DNA of 64,000 nt from Sphingomonas sp. FARSPH (GTDB taxonomy: Bacteria > Pseudomonadota > Alphaproteobacteria > Sphingomonadales > Sphingomonadaceae): assembly GCF_003355005.1 (NCBI RefSeq), contig NZ_CP029986.1:1-64000 (forward strand), given 5' to 3'. Position numbers and translations under genes: made by a program. This document shows positions 32,555 to 41,295 of this stretch, piece after piece. The notes under the pieces are model-generated. The model was not told where the DNA came from, searched no databases, and saw only the letters and a list, made by a program, of their open reading frames with translations. The stretch's first letter is position 1; each line of letters opens with the position of its first letter.

Positions 32555-32670
32555 GCATCGCGCGCACCGCCGAGCTGGCGGGGTGCAGCATTGCCCAGGT
32601 GAAGCGGGTGACCGCGCTGCATCGGGGAACCCTGATCTCCAGCCGACAAAGCGAAGTCATCGGCGAATAG
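32311..32670 (+). pseudogene. Serine recombinase (resolvase) C-terminal stump
   Basis: The frame reads VPGIVDLSDLVADSAGVARI, LEAVQDMLLRVALQTARDDY, ETRRERQREGIEIARRAGRY, NGRKPDTALHKRIVGLRHAG, then AELAGCSIAQVKRVTALHRG and stops at 32668-32670. This is the long helix and C-terminal HTH of resolvase/invertase-type serine recombinases. The catalytic N-terminal domain with its Ser is missing. It overlaps the end of the chimeric ORF in another frame, so at least three unrelated genes were joined between 31.5 and 32.3 kb. Confidence 0.75.
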
Positions 32671-32724
32671 CGATCCAGATTGCGCGACGAGCTAGTCAGC
32701 TGGCGGCATGAGCTTCGACCAGCC

Positions 32725-33438
32725 TCAGCGCCGGCGAACCAGCACAAGTGCGTAGCCGCAGAGGATCGCCAAGCTGAACCAGGTGAGTGCGTAAACGAGG
32801 TGATTGTTCGGAAACGACACCACGGTCATGCCACCTGACGGCCAGCTGCCCGGGATCGGCGTCGCGTCTGCATCGATGAAGTACGGCATCACAGCCGTCA
32901 GGCCGCGTCGAGCGGCGATCGCCGCAACATCGCGCGAGTACCACCGATCTTCCGCTGGTCTGTTCGGTCTGAGGACGCGACCGCCCGGCTCGCTGAGGCG
33001 AAGGAGCCCCGCCACGCGCGCAGGCCCGAGTGGCAGCGCGGCCGCTCTGGTCCGGCGATCTGCGCGTTCAGGTGGGACGAACCCTCGATTGACGAGAACG
33101 GTGACGCCATTGGGTGTCACGACGGGAGTTAGAACCCAGAAACCGTTACCCTGTTCGGTCACGGCCTGCACCAGCGTCTCGCGGTCGTGCTGGAAACGCC
33201 CGACGATCATGACGTGGCGATACTGCCAATCTGATGCGGGCCGTCGGCGCCAGTCGGACAACGACGGCGCCGTGACTGGAGGAGCGTGGATCCTTTCATC
33301 CACCGCCTCGATAAGGGCGAGCTTCCACGTGCGCCGCTCAACCTGCCAGATGCCGAGAGCGGTGAACAGGAGGAGCCCGGCGAAGGCCAGGCCGGCCAGC
33401 AGCCATCGCCCTTTCGCGGACCGGCGCAGCTCGCTCAC
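32725..33438 (-). CDS. SURF1-family cytochrome oxidase assembly protein
   Basis: About 237 residues from the GTG at 33438 (VSELRRSAKGRWLLAGLAFA). The first membrane helix is followed by LGIWQVERRTWKLALIEAVD, the SURF1 hallmark GxWQxxRxxWK. A large periplasmic domain with QGNGFWVLTPVV and VLVNRGFVPP comes next, then a second helix (FSLAILCGYALVLV) at the end. SURF1 helps insert heme into the large oxidase subunit. It is the last gene of the cyo operon here, supporting an assembly role for the bo3-type oxidase. Confidence 0.9.
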   Translation of the reverse strand: MSELRRSAKGRWLLAGLAFAGLLLFTALGIWQVERRTWKLALIEAVDERIHAPPVTAPSLSDWRRRPASDWQYRHVMIVGRFQHDRETLVQAVTEQGNGFWVLTPVVTPNGVTVLVNRGFVPPERADRRTRAAALPLGPARVAGLLRLSEPGGRVLRPNRPAEDRWYSRDVAAIAARRGLTAVMPYFIDADATPIPGSWPSGGMTVVSFPNNHLVYALTWFSLAILCGYALVLVRRR

Positions 33439-33455
33439 CGGGCAATCCCGCGCTG

Positions 33456-33836
33456 CTAGCGAACCGGTCCAATCTGCCCGCCAGGCATCGGCATCATGTT
33501 TGTGTTGAGATGGAACATGACCCAGATCGATCCGCCAATTGTGATGATGACGATCACGGCCGTGAACAGGAACGCCAGAAGCGTCCAACCGCCCTCGGAC
33601 CGGGTGTCGAGGTGAAGGAAGCAGACCACGTGAACGACGATCTGGATCAGCGCGAGAGCAAAGATCACCGCCGCGATCCAGCCGGGTGCGGGGCCGGACT
33701 GTGACATCACCAGCCAGAACGGGACAACGGTGAGCACGATCGCCAGCAGCGACCCGATCCGGTAGCCGAGCCGGCTGCCATGCCCGTGCGTGTCGCCGTG
33801 CGCGTGGAGCGCGGCGTCGTAGGCTTCGGTGCTCAA
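33456..33836 (-). CDS. cyoD: Cytochrome o ubiquinol oxidase subunit IV
   Basis: 126 residues with three membrane helices (IGSLLAIVLTVVPFWLVM; WIAAVIFALALIQIVVHVVC; LLAFLFTAVIVIITIGGSIW) and the family motif QIVVHVVCFLHLD. Small accessory subunit that stabilises CuB binding in subunit I. Overlaps cyoC by 4 bases. A His-rich N terminus (HAHGDTHGHG) is noteworthy. Confidence 0.93.
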   Translation of the reverse strand: MSTEAYDAALHAHGDTHGHGSRLGYRIGSLLAIVLTVVPFWLVMSQSGPAPGWIAAVIFALALIQIVVHVVCFLHLDTRSEGGWTLLAFLFTAVIVIITIGGSIWVMFHLNTNMMPMPGGQIGPVR

Positions 33837-34468
33837 CGGATCACTCCATACAGATAGACGAAGGTGAAGACCCCGATCCAGATGATGTCGAGGAAGTGCC
33901 AGAACATCGACAGGCAGATGAGCCGGCGCTTCATCGGCTGGATGAGGCCGTGCTGACCGATCTGGACCAGCGAGGCGGCGATCCAGATCAGGCCCACCGT
34001 CACATGGGCGCCATGCGTGCCCACCAGTGTGAAGAAAGCTGACAGAAAGGCGCTGCGCTGCGGCCCTGCACCCTCTGCGATGAGGTGCGAGAACTCGTAG
34101 AGTTCGACGCCGACGAAGGCGAGGCCGAGCAATCCGGTGATCGCGAGCCAGAAGCGGGTCGGCCCGACGCGGCCCGCTTCCATGTGCGGCATCGCCTCGC
34201 CGAAGGTGATCGAGGAGGCGAGCAGGAAGGCGGTGTTCAACGCGACGAGCTTCAGGTCGAAGATCTCGCGCGGTACGGGACCACCGGCGTAGCTAGTGCT
34301 CACCACCCCGAACATCGCGAACAGCGAGGCGAAGATGAGCGCGTCGCTCATCAGGTAGATCCAGAAGCCGAGCACGGTGGCGCCGTTGCCGCCGTGATCA
34401 TGGTCTTCCTGTTCGGCGAGATGCCAGGTCGTGCTCGCCTGGCGAGGCCCAAGTACGTGGTCGGTCAT
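33833..34468 (-). CDS. cyoC: Cytochrome o ubiquinol oxidase subunit III
   Basis: 211 residues, five membrane helices (FWIYLMSDALIFASLFAMFG first). The family segment THGAHVTVGLIWIAASLVQI and the end FWHFLDIIWIGVFTFVYLYG are typical. Part of the bo3 oxidase complex in the inner membrane. It follows cyoB with one base between stop and start region and overlaps cyoD. Confidence 0.95.
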   Translation of the reverse strand: MTDHVLGPRQASTTWHLAEQEDHDHGGNGATVLGFWIYLMSDALIFASLFAMFGVVSTSYAGGPVPREIFDLKLVALNTAFLLASSITFGEAMPHMEAGRVGPTRFWLAITGLLGLAFVGVELYEFSHLIAEGAGPQRSAFLSAFFTLVGTHGAHVTVGLIWIAASLVQIGQHGLIQPMKRRLICLSMFWHFLDIIWIGVFTFVYLYGVIR

Positions 34469-34469
34469 G

Positions 34470-36467
34470 TCAGGCTCCGGCGGCGAGCAGCTGCCGCCGC
34501 TCGCTCTCTGTGCGGGTCACTTCGTCCGCGGGGATGAAGTAGTCGCGCTTGAAGTTGAAGGTGTGACCGACGGCCACGATGAGCAGCCCCGCGAAGCTGA
34601 GCGCAGCCAGCCACCACATGTACCAGACCATGCCGAAGCCGAGCGCGAGAGCGAGGCCCGCAAGGATCACGCCGCTGCCCGTGTTGCGCGGCATGTGGAT
34701 CGGGCGGAAGCCGTCCGCCGGCCGCTCATAGCCTCGTGCCTTCATGTCATACCAGGCATCGAGGTCATGGACGACGGGCGTGATCGCGAAGTTGTAGGCC
34801 GGGGGCGGCGAACTGGTCGACCATTCCAGGGTCCGGCCGTTCCACGGGTCGCCCGTCACATCCGCGAGCTGCTTGCGCTTCACGAAGCCGATCACGATGC
34901 TCATCACGAAGCCGAGGATACCGACCAGGATGATCACCGCGCCGATCGCGGCGATCACGAAATAGGGCTGGATGCTGATGTCGTCGAAGTGGTGCACGCG
35001 TCGCGGCTCGCCCATCAGGCCCACCACGTAGATCGGCGTCCAGGCGACCCAGTAGCCGATCACCCAGCCCCAGAAGGCAACCTTGCCCCAGAACTCGTCG
35101 AGCTTGAAGCCGAACGCCTTGGGGAACCAGTAGGTCATGCCCGCGAACAGCGCGAACACGACGCCGCCGATGATGACGTTGTGGAAGTGGGCGACGAGGA
35201 ACAACGAATTGTGGAACACGAAGTCGGCGGGAGGAATGGCGAGCAGCACCCCGGTCATGCCGCCGACCACGAAGGTCAGCATGAAGGCGACGACCCATTG
35301 CATCGGCAGCTCGAAGCGGATGTCACCCTTGTACATGGTGAACAGCCAGTTGAAGATCTTCGCGCCCGTCGGGATCGAGATCACCATGGTGGCGATGCCG
35401 AAGAAGCTGTTCACGGTCGGCCCTGCGCCCATCGTGAAGAAGTGGTGCAGCCAGACGAGATAGGACAGGATCGTGATGACCACCGTCGCATAGACCATCG
35501 ACGAGTAACCGAAGAGCGGCTTGCCCGAGAAGGTGGCGGTTATTTCGGAGTAGATGCCGAACGCCGGCAGGACCAGGACGTAGACCTCCGGGTGTCCCCA
35601 GATCCACACCATGTTCCAGTACATCATCGGCGCGCCGCCGAGCTCGTTGGTGAAGAAGTTGGTGCCGACATAGCGGTCGAGCATCAGCAGGAAGAAGGCG
35701 GCGGTCAGCGCCGGGAAGATGGCGATCGCCAGCACGTTGCTGCACAGCGCGGTCCAGCAGAAGACCGGCATCTTCATCAAGGTCATGCCCGGCGCGCGCA
35801 TCTTGATGATGGTCGCGACCATGTTGATGGCGGACAGGGTGGTGCCCACGCCCGCGATCTGCAGCGACCAGAGGTAATAGTCGACGCCGGTATCGGGGCT
35901 GTAGGCGAGCTCGGCAAGCGGCGCGTAGGACAGCCAGCCGGTGCGAGCAAACTCGCCGACGAACAGCGAGATCATCACCAGCACGGCGCCGGCGGCCGTC
36001 AGCCAGAAGCTGAGATTGTTGAGGAAAGGGAAGGCGACGTCACGCGCGCCGATCTGGAGCGGCATCACGAAGTTGATGATGCCCACCACCAGCGGGATCG
36101 CGACAAAGAAGATCATGATCGTGCCGTGCGCGGTGAAGATCTGATCATAGTGGTGCGCCGGCAGGTAGCCCTGGTCGGCTCCGAAAGCGACGGCCTGCTG
36201 CGCCCGCATCATGAGCGCGTCCGAGAAGCCCCGCAGCAGCATGACGATGCCGAGGATGATGTACATGATGCCGATCTTCTTGTGATCGACGCTCGTGAAC
36301 CACTCGCTCCAGAGATAACCCCAGAGGCGGTACTTGGTCACGGCACCCACGATGCCGAGCCCGAGCAGGGACACGACGATGAAGGTGGTGAGCAGGATCG
36401 GCTCATGGAACGGGAATGATTCCCAGGTCAGCCGACCAAAGACGGATTTGAGCAGTGAGTCAGACAT
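34470..36467 (-). CDS. cyoB: Cytochrome o ubiquinol oxidase subunit I
   Basis: 665 residues, full length for the family. The heme-copper core is present: AHGTIMIFFVAIPLVVGIIN with a heme-binding His, WGHPEVYVLVLPAFGIYSEI with the Tyr-linked CuB His, YLVWLHHFFTMGAGPTVNSF with the paired CuB His, and HFHNVIIGGVVFALFAGMTY with the heme ligands. It oxidises ubiquinol, reduces oxygen to water and pumps protons. Central subunit of the operon cyoABCD-surf1. Confidence 0.97.
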   Translation of the reverse strand: MSDSLLKSVFGRLTWESFPFHEPILLTTFIVVSLLGLGIVGAVTKYRLWGYLWSEWFTSVDHKKIGIMYIILGIVMLLRGFSDALMMRAQQAVAFGADQGYLPAHHYDQIFTAHGTIMIFFVAIPLVVGIINFVMPLQIGARDVAFPFLNNLSFWLTAAGAVLVMISLFVGEFARTGWLSYAPLAELAYSPDTGVDYYLWSLQIAGVGTTLSAINMVATIIKMRAPGMTLMKMPVFCWTALCSNVLAIAIFPALTAAFFLLMLDRYVGTNFFTNELGGAPMMYWNMVWIWGHPEVYVLVLPAFGIYSEITATFSGKPLFGYSSMVYATVVITILSYLVWLHHFFTMGAGPTVNSFFGIATMVISIPTGAKIFNWLFTMYKGDIRFELPMQWVVAFMLTFVVGGMTGVLLAIPPADFVFHNSLFLVAHFHNVIIGGVVFALFAGMTYWFPKAFGFKLDEFWGKVAFWGWVIGYWVAWTPIYVVGLMGEPRRVHHFDDISIQPYFVIAAIGAVIILVGILGFVMSIVIGFVKRKQLADVTGDPWNGRTLEWSTSSPPPAYNFAITPVVHDLDAWYDMKARGYERPADGFRPIHMPRNTGSGVILAGLALALGFGMVWYMWWLAALSFAGLLIVAVGHTFNFKRDYFIPADEVTRTESERRQLLAAGA

Positions 36468-36488
36468 CGTGCTTCCGTTCGCGGGGGA

Positions 36489-37667
36489 TCAGGCCCGCAC
36501 GGCGCGGGTGGCGCCGGGGACGGGGAGGGGGGAAACCGCGGACATGTCGCGGTTGCGCTGGTCGCCGGGCCTGGTCTGCCCTGGCGCACCCGGCTGCTCG
36601 GGTTTGGTGACGTTCGGACCCGAGCCCTTGTCTTCAGGCGCCTTTTGAAGCGCCGGCACCGGCTTTTCGCCCATGATCGGCGCAGCACCACGCCCCGGCG
36701 CCATCCCCGCGCCCATGCGATGATCGCCGGGGGTGCCGCCGCCCCGCGCCATGTCGCGTGCCATCACGTCTATCATGCAGGGCTTGCCGGCCTCGACGCA
36801 GCGGTTGACGATGCGGTCGAACAGGCCGGACTGCACGGAGGCGAAGCGCATCACCGGCACCTTCTCGCTGGGCTTGGCGAGATCGATATAGTTGGCGGTC
36901 TGAAGGGCGCGGCCGCCTGCCTTTATGCGCGAAACCCAGCGGTCGAAGTCGGCCGGGGTCTGGCCGTAGAATTTGAACCGCATGTCCGAATAGCCCCGAC
37001 CTGTATAGTTGCCCGAATAGCCCTCGCTCGTGACCGGCTTGTTGATGACGGCGTTCAGCTCGGACTTCATCGTCGGCATCGCGTAGATCATGCCCGCGAG
37101 CGTCGGCACGTACAGGGTGTTGAACTGGTCGGTCGAGGTGATCGAGAAATGCACGGGCACGTCGACCGGGAGCGCCAGCTCGTTCACCGTGGCGATACCA
37201 AGGTCAGGGTAGACGAACAGCCACTTCCAATCGAGCGCGATCGCCTGGACCTCGAGCGGCTTGGTGCCGGCAGGAATCGGCCGGCCCGGCCCGAGGCGCT
37301 CCAACGGACGGAACGGATCGAGGAGGTGCGTGCTCGTCCAGGTCACGGCGCTGAGCGCGATGATGATCAGGAGCGGGCACGCCCAGATCACCAGCTCGAG
37401 CGTTGTCGAATGGTCGAACTTCGGATCGTAGGTCTTGTTGGCGTTGCCCCGCCGGTACTTTCGGGCGAACACCACCGTCAGCACCATGACCGGCACGATG
37501 ATCAGCAGCATCACACCTGTCGAGAACAGGATGAGGTCGCGCTGCTGGACGGCGATGTCGCCGGCCGGGTCCAGGACCACCATGTTGCAGCCACCGAGCA
37601 GCGCGGGTAGCGCCAACGCAGGCAGGCGCAAAGCCCACCGGATGAGGTTCGATCCTGTTCTCAACAT
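36489..37667 (-). CDS. cyoA: Cytochrome o ubiquinol oxidase subunit II
   Basis: 392 residues. A lipoprotein signal with lipobox LLGGC (Cys27) is followed by two membrane helices (LILFSTGVMLLIIVPVMVLT; LELVIWACPLLIIIALSAVT) and the cupredoxin-like domain (WKWLFVYPDLGIATVNELAL) without CuA ligands, as in quinol oxidases. An extra ~80-residue Gly/Pro-rich tail (GGGTPGDHRMGAGMAPGRGA) follows the conserved part and is longer than in E. coli. First gene of the operon; an Fnr-type box lies 35 bp upstream. Confidence 0.95.
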   Translation of the reverse strand: MLRTGSNLIRWALRLPALALPALLGGCNMVVLDPAGDIAVQQRDLILFSTGVMLLIIVPVMVLTVVFARKYRRGNANKTYDPKFDHSTTLELVIWACPLLIIIALSAVTWTSTHLLDPFRPLERLGPGRPIPAGTKPLEVQAIALDWKWLFVYPDLGIATVNELALPVDVPVHFSITSTDQFNTLYVPTLAGMIYAMPTMKSELNAVINKPVTSEGYSGNYTGRGYSDMRFKFYGQTPADFDRWVSRIKAGGRALQTANYIDLAKPSEKVPVMRFASVQSGLFDRIVNRCVEAGKPCMIDVMARDMARGGGTPGDHRMGAGMAPGRGAAPIMGEKPVPALQKAPEDKGSGPNVTKPEQPGAPGQTRPGDQRNRDMSAVSPLPVPGATRAVRA

Positions 37668-37701
37668 GCGTTCCCGCTAATCCTCCCATCGTCGACCGAC
37701 T

Positions 37702-37715
37702 TTGACCGGGGTCAA
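37702..37715. promoter_or_regulatory. Fnr/FixK-type box between cyoA and MFS gene
   Basis: TTGAC-CGGG-GTCAA, 35 bp before cyoA and 107 bp before the divergent MFS transporter gene. Close to cyoA, so a repressing position for the oxidase under low oxygen is likely. Confidence 0.75.
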
Positions 37716-37821
37716 AGGTCGGCTGATTGCTTGAAGCTAGGCTGAAACCATCATCGGCCCAGATCGTTGCGACCCACGTGCGCAACCTGCCTGGGGCGGG
37801 CGGTATGGAGGACGTTGAGGG

Positions 37822-39156
37822 ATGGTAGCCAGTACCCTGGGCACGGCGAATTCGACGCCGCTGGAGCGCGACGCGCGCCTGATTAATGCCCGTGAGCACA
37901 AGGTTCGTCCAGCAGATATCGCCGTCGGCGTAATCATCGGCCGATCGACGGAGTTCTTCGACTTCTTCGTCTACGCCATCGCATCAGTTCTCGTCTTCCC
38001 GAGCCTGATATTCCCGAACGTTAGCGCACTCCAAGGTACCATCTACTCGTTTGCGATCTTCGCACTTGCTTTCGTGGCTCGTCCATTCGGCGCCTTCGCC
38101 TTCCTATGGCTTGACCGACGTCACGGTCGCGGTGTGAAGCTGACGATCGCGATGTTCTTGCTGGGCGGATCAACTGCGGCCATGGCCTTCCTGCCTAGCT
38201 ATGCGCAGCTCGGAAGCGTGGCGGCCGTCCTTCTCGCCCTGTTTCGCATCGGCCAGGGTGTCGCTCAAGGAGGTACCTGGGACGGCCTGCCTGCGCTTCT
38301 CTCACTCAACGCACCGGCCAATCGTCGCGGCTGGTTCGCGATGATCCCGCAACTCGGCGCGCCGATCGGGCTGTTTGTGGCGGCAGCGGTCTTCGCCTTC
38401 CTGCTGACGACGCTCAAGCCTGCCGACTTCCTCGATTGGGGCTGGCGCTACCCGTTCTTTGTCGCCTTCGTCATCAACGTCGTCGCCCTGTTCGCCCGTC
38501 TGCGCCTGATCTCGACGCCGGAGTTCGAGGAGCTCTTCGAAAGCCGCGAGTTGCAGCCCTCGCCGGTGGGTCAGATGCTTCGCGAGGAAGGGCGGACGGT
38601 CATTCTGGGCGCCTTCGCCCCGCTCGCGAGCTTCGCGCTTTTTCACCTGGTCACGGTATTCCCGCTCTCATGGGTTGTGCTCACGTCCGGCGAGACGGCG
38701 ACGCACTTCCTCGTGATCGAGATGGTCGGTGCGGCTGTCGGTCTCGCAGCAGTCGCGGCTTCGGGGATCGTCGCCGATCGCATCGGCCGACGGACGCTTC
38801 TGGGCGTCTCGGCGGTGATGATCGGCGCTTATAGCGGGTTTGCGCCGCAGCTGCTCGGGCGGGGCCCCGCCGGCGAGTGGATCTATATGCTGCTCGGCTT
38901 CGTTCTGCTGGGGCTATCCTTCGGCCAATCGTCGGGCGCGACCAACAGCAGCTTCTCGGCGCGGCACCGTTATACGGGCGCCGGGACTACGGCGACCGCC
39001 TCCTGGTTCATTGGCGCCGCCTTCGCGCCCCTGGCTGCCCTCCTGCTCGCGAGCAACTTTGGCCTTATCTCCGTCGGTGCCTATCTTCTCTCCGGCGCCG
39101 CCTGCACGCTGGGTGCACTCGCGCTGAACCGCGAGTGGGGGCGTCGAAGCGCATGA
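37822..39156 (+). CDS. MFS transporter
   Basis: 444 residues with twelve predicted helices. The family loop between helices 2 and 3 is GAFAFLWLDRRHGRGVKLTI, similar to the metabolite:H+ symporter group (citrate/shikimate-like), and IGQGVAQGGTWDGLPALLSL is also typical. The N terminus IGRSTEFFDFFVYAIASVLV carries the acidic residues common in that group. Substrate unknown. The stop overlaps the quinone reductase gene as ATGA, and an Fnr-type box is in its promoter region. Confidence 0.85.
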   Translation: MVASTLGTANSTPLERDARLINAREHKVRPADIAVGVIIGRSTEFFDFFVYAIASVLVFPSLIFPNVSALQGTIYSFAIFALAFVARPFGAFAFLWLDRRHGRGVKLTIAMFLLGGSTAAMAFLPSYAQLGSVAAVLLALFRIGQGVAQGGTWDGLPALLSLNAPANRRGWFAMIPQLGAPIGLFVAAAVFAFLLTTLKPADFLDWGWRYPFFVAFVINVVALFARLRLISTPEFEELFESRELQPSPVGQMLREEGRTVILGAFAPLASFALFHLVTVFPLSWVVLTSGETATHFLVIEMVGAAVGLAAVAASGIVADRIGRRTLLGVSAVMIGAYSGFAPQLLGRGPAGEWIYMLLGFVLLGLSFGQSSGATNSSFSARHRYTGAGTTATASWFIGAAFAPLAALLLASNFGLISVGAYLLSGAACTLGALALNREWGRRSA

Positions 39157-39878
39157 CCGGAGCAAACGCTATGGAAAGCACAACCTTCGGCCGAGCGGAC
39201 ACCGGGTTCAATCACCTGGTCGTCCTTGCCAATCCGGCCGTCGATGGCTTCGACCACGCGATCGCGGCCGCCTATAAGCAGGAGGTCGAACGCCTGCATC
39301 AGTCGGTGCACGTCCGTGACCTCTATGCGCTCGGTTTTGATCCGGTGCTGCGCGCGGATGAACGGCCGACCGAGCCCGGATGGTCGCCGTCGCCCGACGT
39401 GGCGGCAGAACTCGAACTGGTCCGCCGGTGCGATATCATCGTCTTCGTCTACCCGATCTGGTTCGGCCTGCCTCCGGCCATGCTCAAGGGCTATGTCGAA
39501 AGGGTACTCGGCGCCGGCTACAGCTTCCGCGATCTTCAGGTCGCGGCGGGCCAGCCGCCTGTGGCGGGCAAGCCCCTCCTGTCGTTCAGCACGTCGGGAG
39601 CATCGTTGCCGTGGCTCGACGAGCAAGGGCAGGTTCTCTCTCTCAAGGACATCTTCGACGTCTATCTCTGGCGCGGGCTCGGCATGAGCCAGGCAGACCA
39701 TGTGCGGATCGACTCGGTGGTGCCCGGCATGAACGCCGCCTATGCCGCCGAGCAGCTTGAGCGTGTCCGGGCAGCAGCCGAGAAAGCCTGCGCCAATCTC
39801 GCCTCGGGCCGGTATCGCGAACAGGCTGAGGCCGCGGTTCGACGCCGCGCCGCCTCGGAGCAGGATCACGCGTCCTGA
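39153..39878 (+). CDS. Flavodoxin-fold NAD(P)H:quinone oxidoreductase
   Basis: 241 residues from the ATG overlapping the MFS stop; a later ATG at 39171 is possible. The fold is clear from HLVVLANPAVDGFDHAIAAA, DIIVFVYPIWFGLPPAMLKG (FMN-binding Y-P-x-W-x-x-x-P-A), YVERVLGAGYSFRD and the later strand with SFSTSGASLPW. These enzymes transfer two electrons to quinones using FMN/FAD. Coupling to the transporter and proximity to the quinol oxidase suggest a role in quinone pool balance. Confidence 0.85.
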   Translation: MTGANAMESTTFGRADTGFNHLVVLANPAVDGFDHAIAAAYKQEVERLHQSVHVRDLYALGFDPVLRADERPTEPGWSPSPDVAAELELVRRCDIIVFVYPIWFGLPPAMLKGYVERVLGAGYSFRDLQVAAGQPPVAGKPLLSFSTSGASLPWLDEQGQVLSLKDIFDVYLWRGLGMSQADHVRIDSVVPGMNAAYAAEQLERVRAAAEKACANLASGRYREQAEAAVRRRAASEQDHAS

Positions 39879-39949
39879 GCGAAGGCTTGAGACAAAGCGC
39901 TTTGAACTGACCGGTCGGAAAGACGTTCTGTCGGTGAGGAGCGAATCCT

Positions 39950-40138
39950 ATGAAAGAAGTCTTCGACGAGGCATCCAAGGCGGAAGAGGTTCAGGGCGTT
40001 GTCGTTGTGACCGGCCCCGACTCGGTTGATGTCGCGATGACGCCCGCGGCGGCGCTTCGCTCTGCCGAGCGGATCAGTTCAGCGGCTGTCGAAGCGCTGA
40101 TCGGTGAGAGCGGCCGGAACGCCAAGGACTCGCACTGA
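39950..40138 (+). CDS. Small hypothetical protein
   Basis: 62 residues (MKEVFDEASKAEEVQGVVVV, then TPAAALRSAERISSAAVEAL). A GAGGAG ribosome site lies 10 bases before the ATG, supporting that it is real. Soluble, helix-strand-helix. Function unknown. Ends 5 bases before the convergent kinase gene. Confidence 0.6.
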   Translation: MKEVFDEASKAEEVQGVVVVTGPDSVDVAMTPAAALRSAERISSAAVEALIGESGRNAKDSH

Positions 40139-40142
40139 GCAA

Positions 40143-41147
40143 TCAGGCGCGCAGCGCCGCTACGGGTGCATGAAGCGACCAGATCAGGCCGGACGGCAAT
40201 TCCTGGATGTCGGCTTGACCCCGCAGCCGGCGCGGTGTGGCGGTGAGCAGCAGACGCTTGCCGAGACCGTCGGGCAGGGGCGACCGATGCCGCGGACCGT
40301 CGCGCTCAGCCCATTGCAGCCATAGGTAAGGCTCATCCAGCGCGCTCACCTCCCAGCGTACTTCTACATAGCCGCCCCGGACCGTCAGCGCGCCCGAACT
40401 GAGGGCATGGACTTCAAGTTCATGCAGGGCGAGCGCCAGGGCGGCGCCGTTCGCCGAGGCGATCGGAAGGGGAGGGCCCTTGATCCGGATCCGACCGGTC
40501 CCGCCCTCTGCGAGCGCGACGCGCACCAGAGTGTCGAGGTCGCTGAACTGCGCATGCGGTTGCAGCATCAGGTCGGCAATCCGGGTCAGCATAGCGACCC
40601 GTGCCGCGATCTCCCGTCCTGCTTCAAGCGCCGGGCGATCGCCGTCGAGTGCTTGGCTGATCAACGCCGATACGATGGCGAGAAGATTGCGAAGCTGATG
40701 GCGCGCCGCACCGATAGAGATAATCCCGTCGGTCGCGCCGGCAAGAGCGTCCCCTCGGCTCAATCCGAGCTTCTCCGCGGCGAGGGGAAACGGATCGCAG
40801 AGACGTTCTTCCGTGCCGTCGAGCAGCAGCAGAACGGTTTGGTCGCCATCGGCGATGATGTGCGACACTGCAGCCGGGGCGACGCTGAGCGCGCGCCCGT
40901 CCGGCGTCGTGAACACATGTAGGTCCGGCGTCTCCTGTCCGGCCGATGCAGAAGCTGAACTAGGCTTGCCGTGATGCTCGATGGCAACGCCGTCTCGATT
41001 TGAAGAGAGCGGCTTCACTCCGACCACATCCAGCGCGCTCGAGAGACGAGCCGCAAAGGCGCTGTCGCCGACTTGTGCTTTGTCGAGAAGCGCAAGTGCC
41101 CGGCGCGCAAGTTCTACAGCCGCCTTTTCTCCATCCTGGCCGATCAT
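40143..41147 (-). CDS. HWE-type histidine kinase-like protein with altered N box
   Basis: 334 residues from ATG 41147 with AGGAGA just upstream. A PAS-like N-terminal part (~80-130) is followed by the dimerisation helix GAARHQLRNLLAIVSALISQ, where the His of H-x-x-(K/R)-N is present. The ATPase-like domain has LALHELEVHALSSGAL; HWE kinases have HELATNAxKYGAL, so the metal-binding Asn is His here. WLQWAERDGP and GLGKRLLLTATPRRL match the later motifs. It may be a weak or inactive kinase. No partner response regulator is adjacent. Confidence 0.7.
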   Translation of the reverse strand: MIGQDGEKAAVELARRALALLDKAQVGDSAFAARLSSALDVVGVKPLSSNRDGVAIEHHGKPSSASASAGQETPDLHVFTTPDGRALSVAPAAVSHIIADGDQTVLLLLDGTEERLCDPFPLAAEKLGLSRGDALAGATDGIISIGAARHQLRNLLAIVSALISQALDGDRPALEAGREIAARVAMLTRIADLMLQPHAQFSDLDTLVRVALAEGGTGRIRIKGPPLPIASANGAALALALHELEVHALSSGALTVRGGYVEVRWEVSALDEPYLWLQWAERDGPRHRSPLPDGLGKRLLLTATPRRLRGQADIQELPSGLIWSLHAPVAALRA

Positions 41148-41233
41148 CGTTCTCCTCGCTTGCCGGTCCACGCACACTTAGAGCAAGGCGCGTGGCGTTA
41201 ACCGGTAGCGTAGTGCTCACCTTCCGACCAACT

Positions 41234-41247
41234 TTGATTCCCGTCAA
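41234..41247. promoter_or_regulatory. Fnr-type box upstream of 41296 gene
   Basis: TTGAT-TCCC-GTCAA, 49 bp before the GTG start at 41296 and 87 bp before the divergent kinase gene. The left half-site is the exact Fnr consensus. Confidence 0.75.
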
Positions 41248-41295
41248 ATGCAGCGGAGGAAAACCGTGGGAAGGAGCAGGCTGGAGGATCGCCCC

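Noticed and set aside
33439..33588. 50-codon N-terminal extension of SURF1
   Set aside because: It overlaps cyoD out of frame and resembles no SURF1 N terminus; the GTG at 33438 gives the normal start.
34431..36419. 662-codon open frame antisense to cyoB
   Set aside because: The protein is a low-complexity Arg/Glu/Asp/His mixture, as expected opposite a GC-rich gene; cyoB on the other strand is certain.
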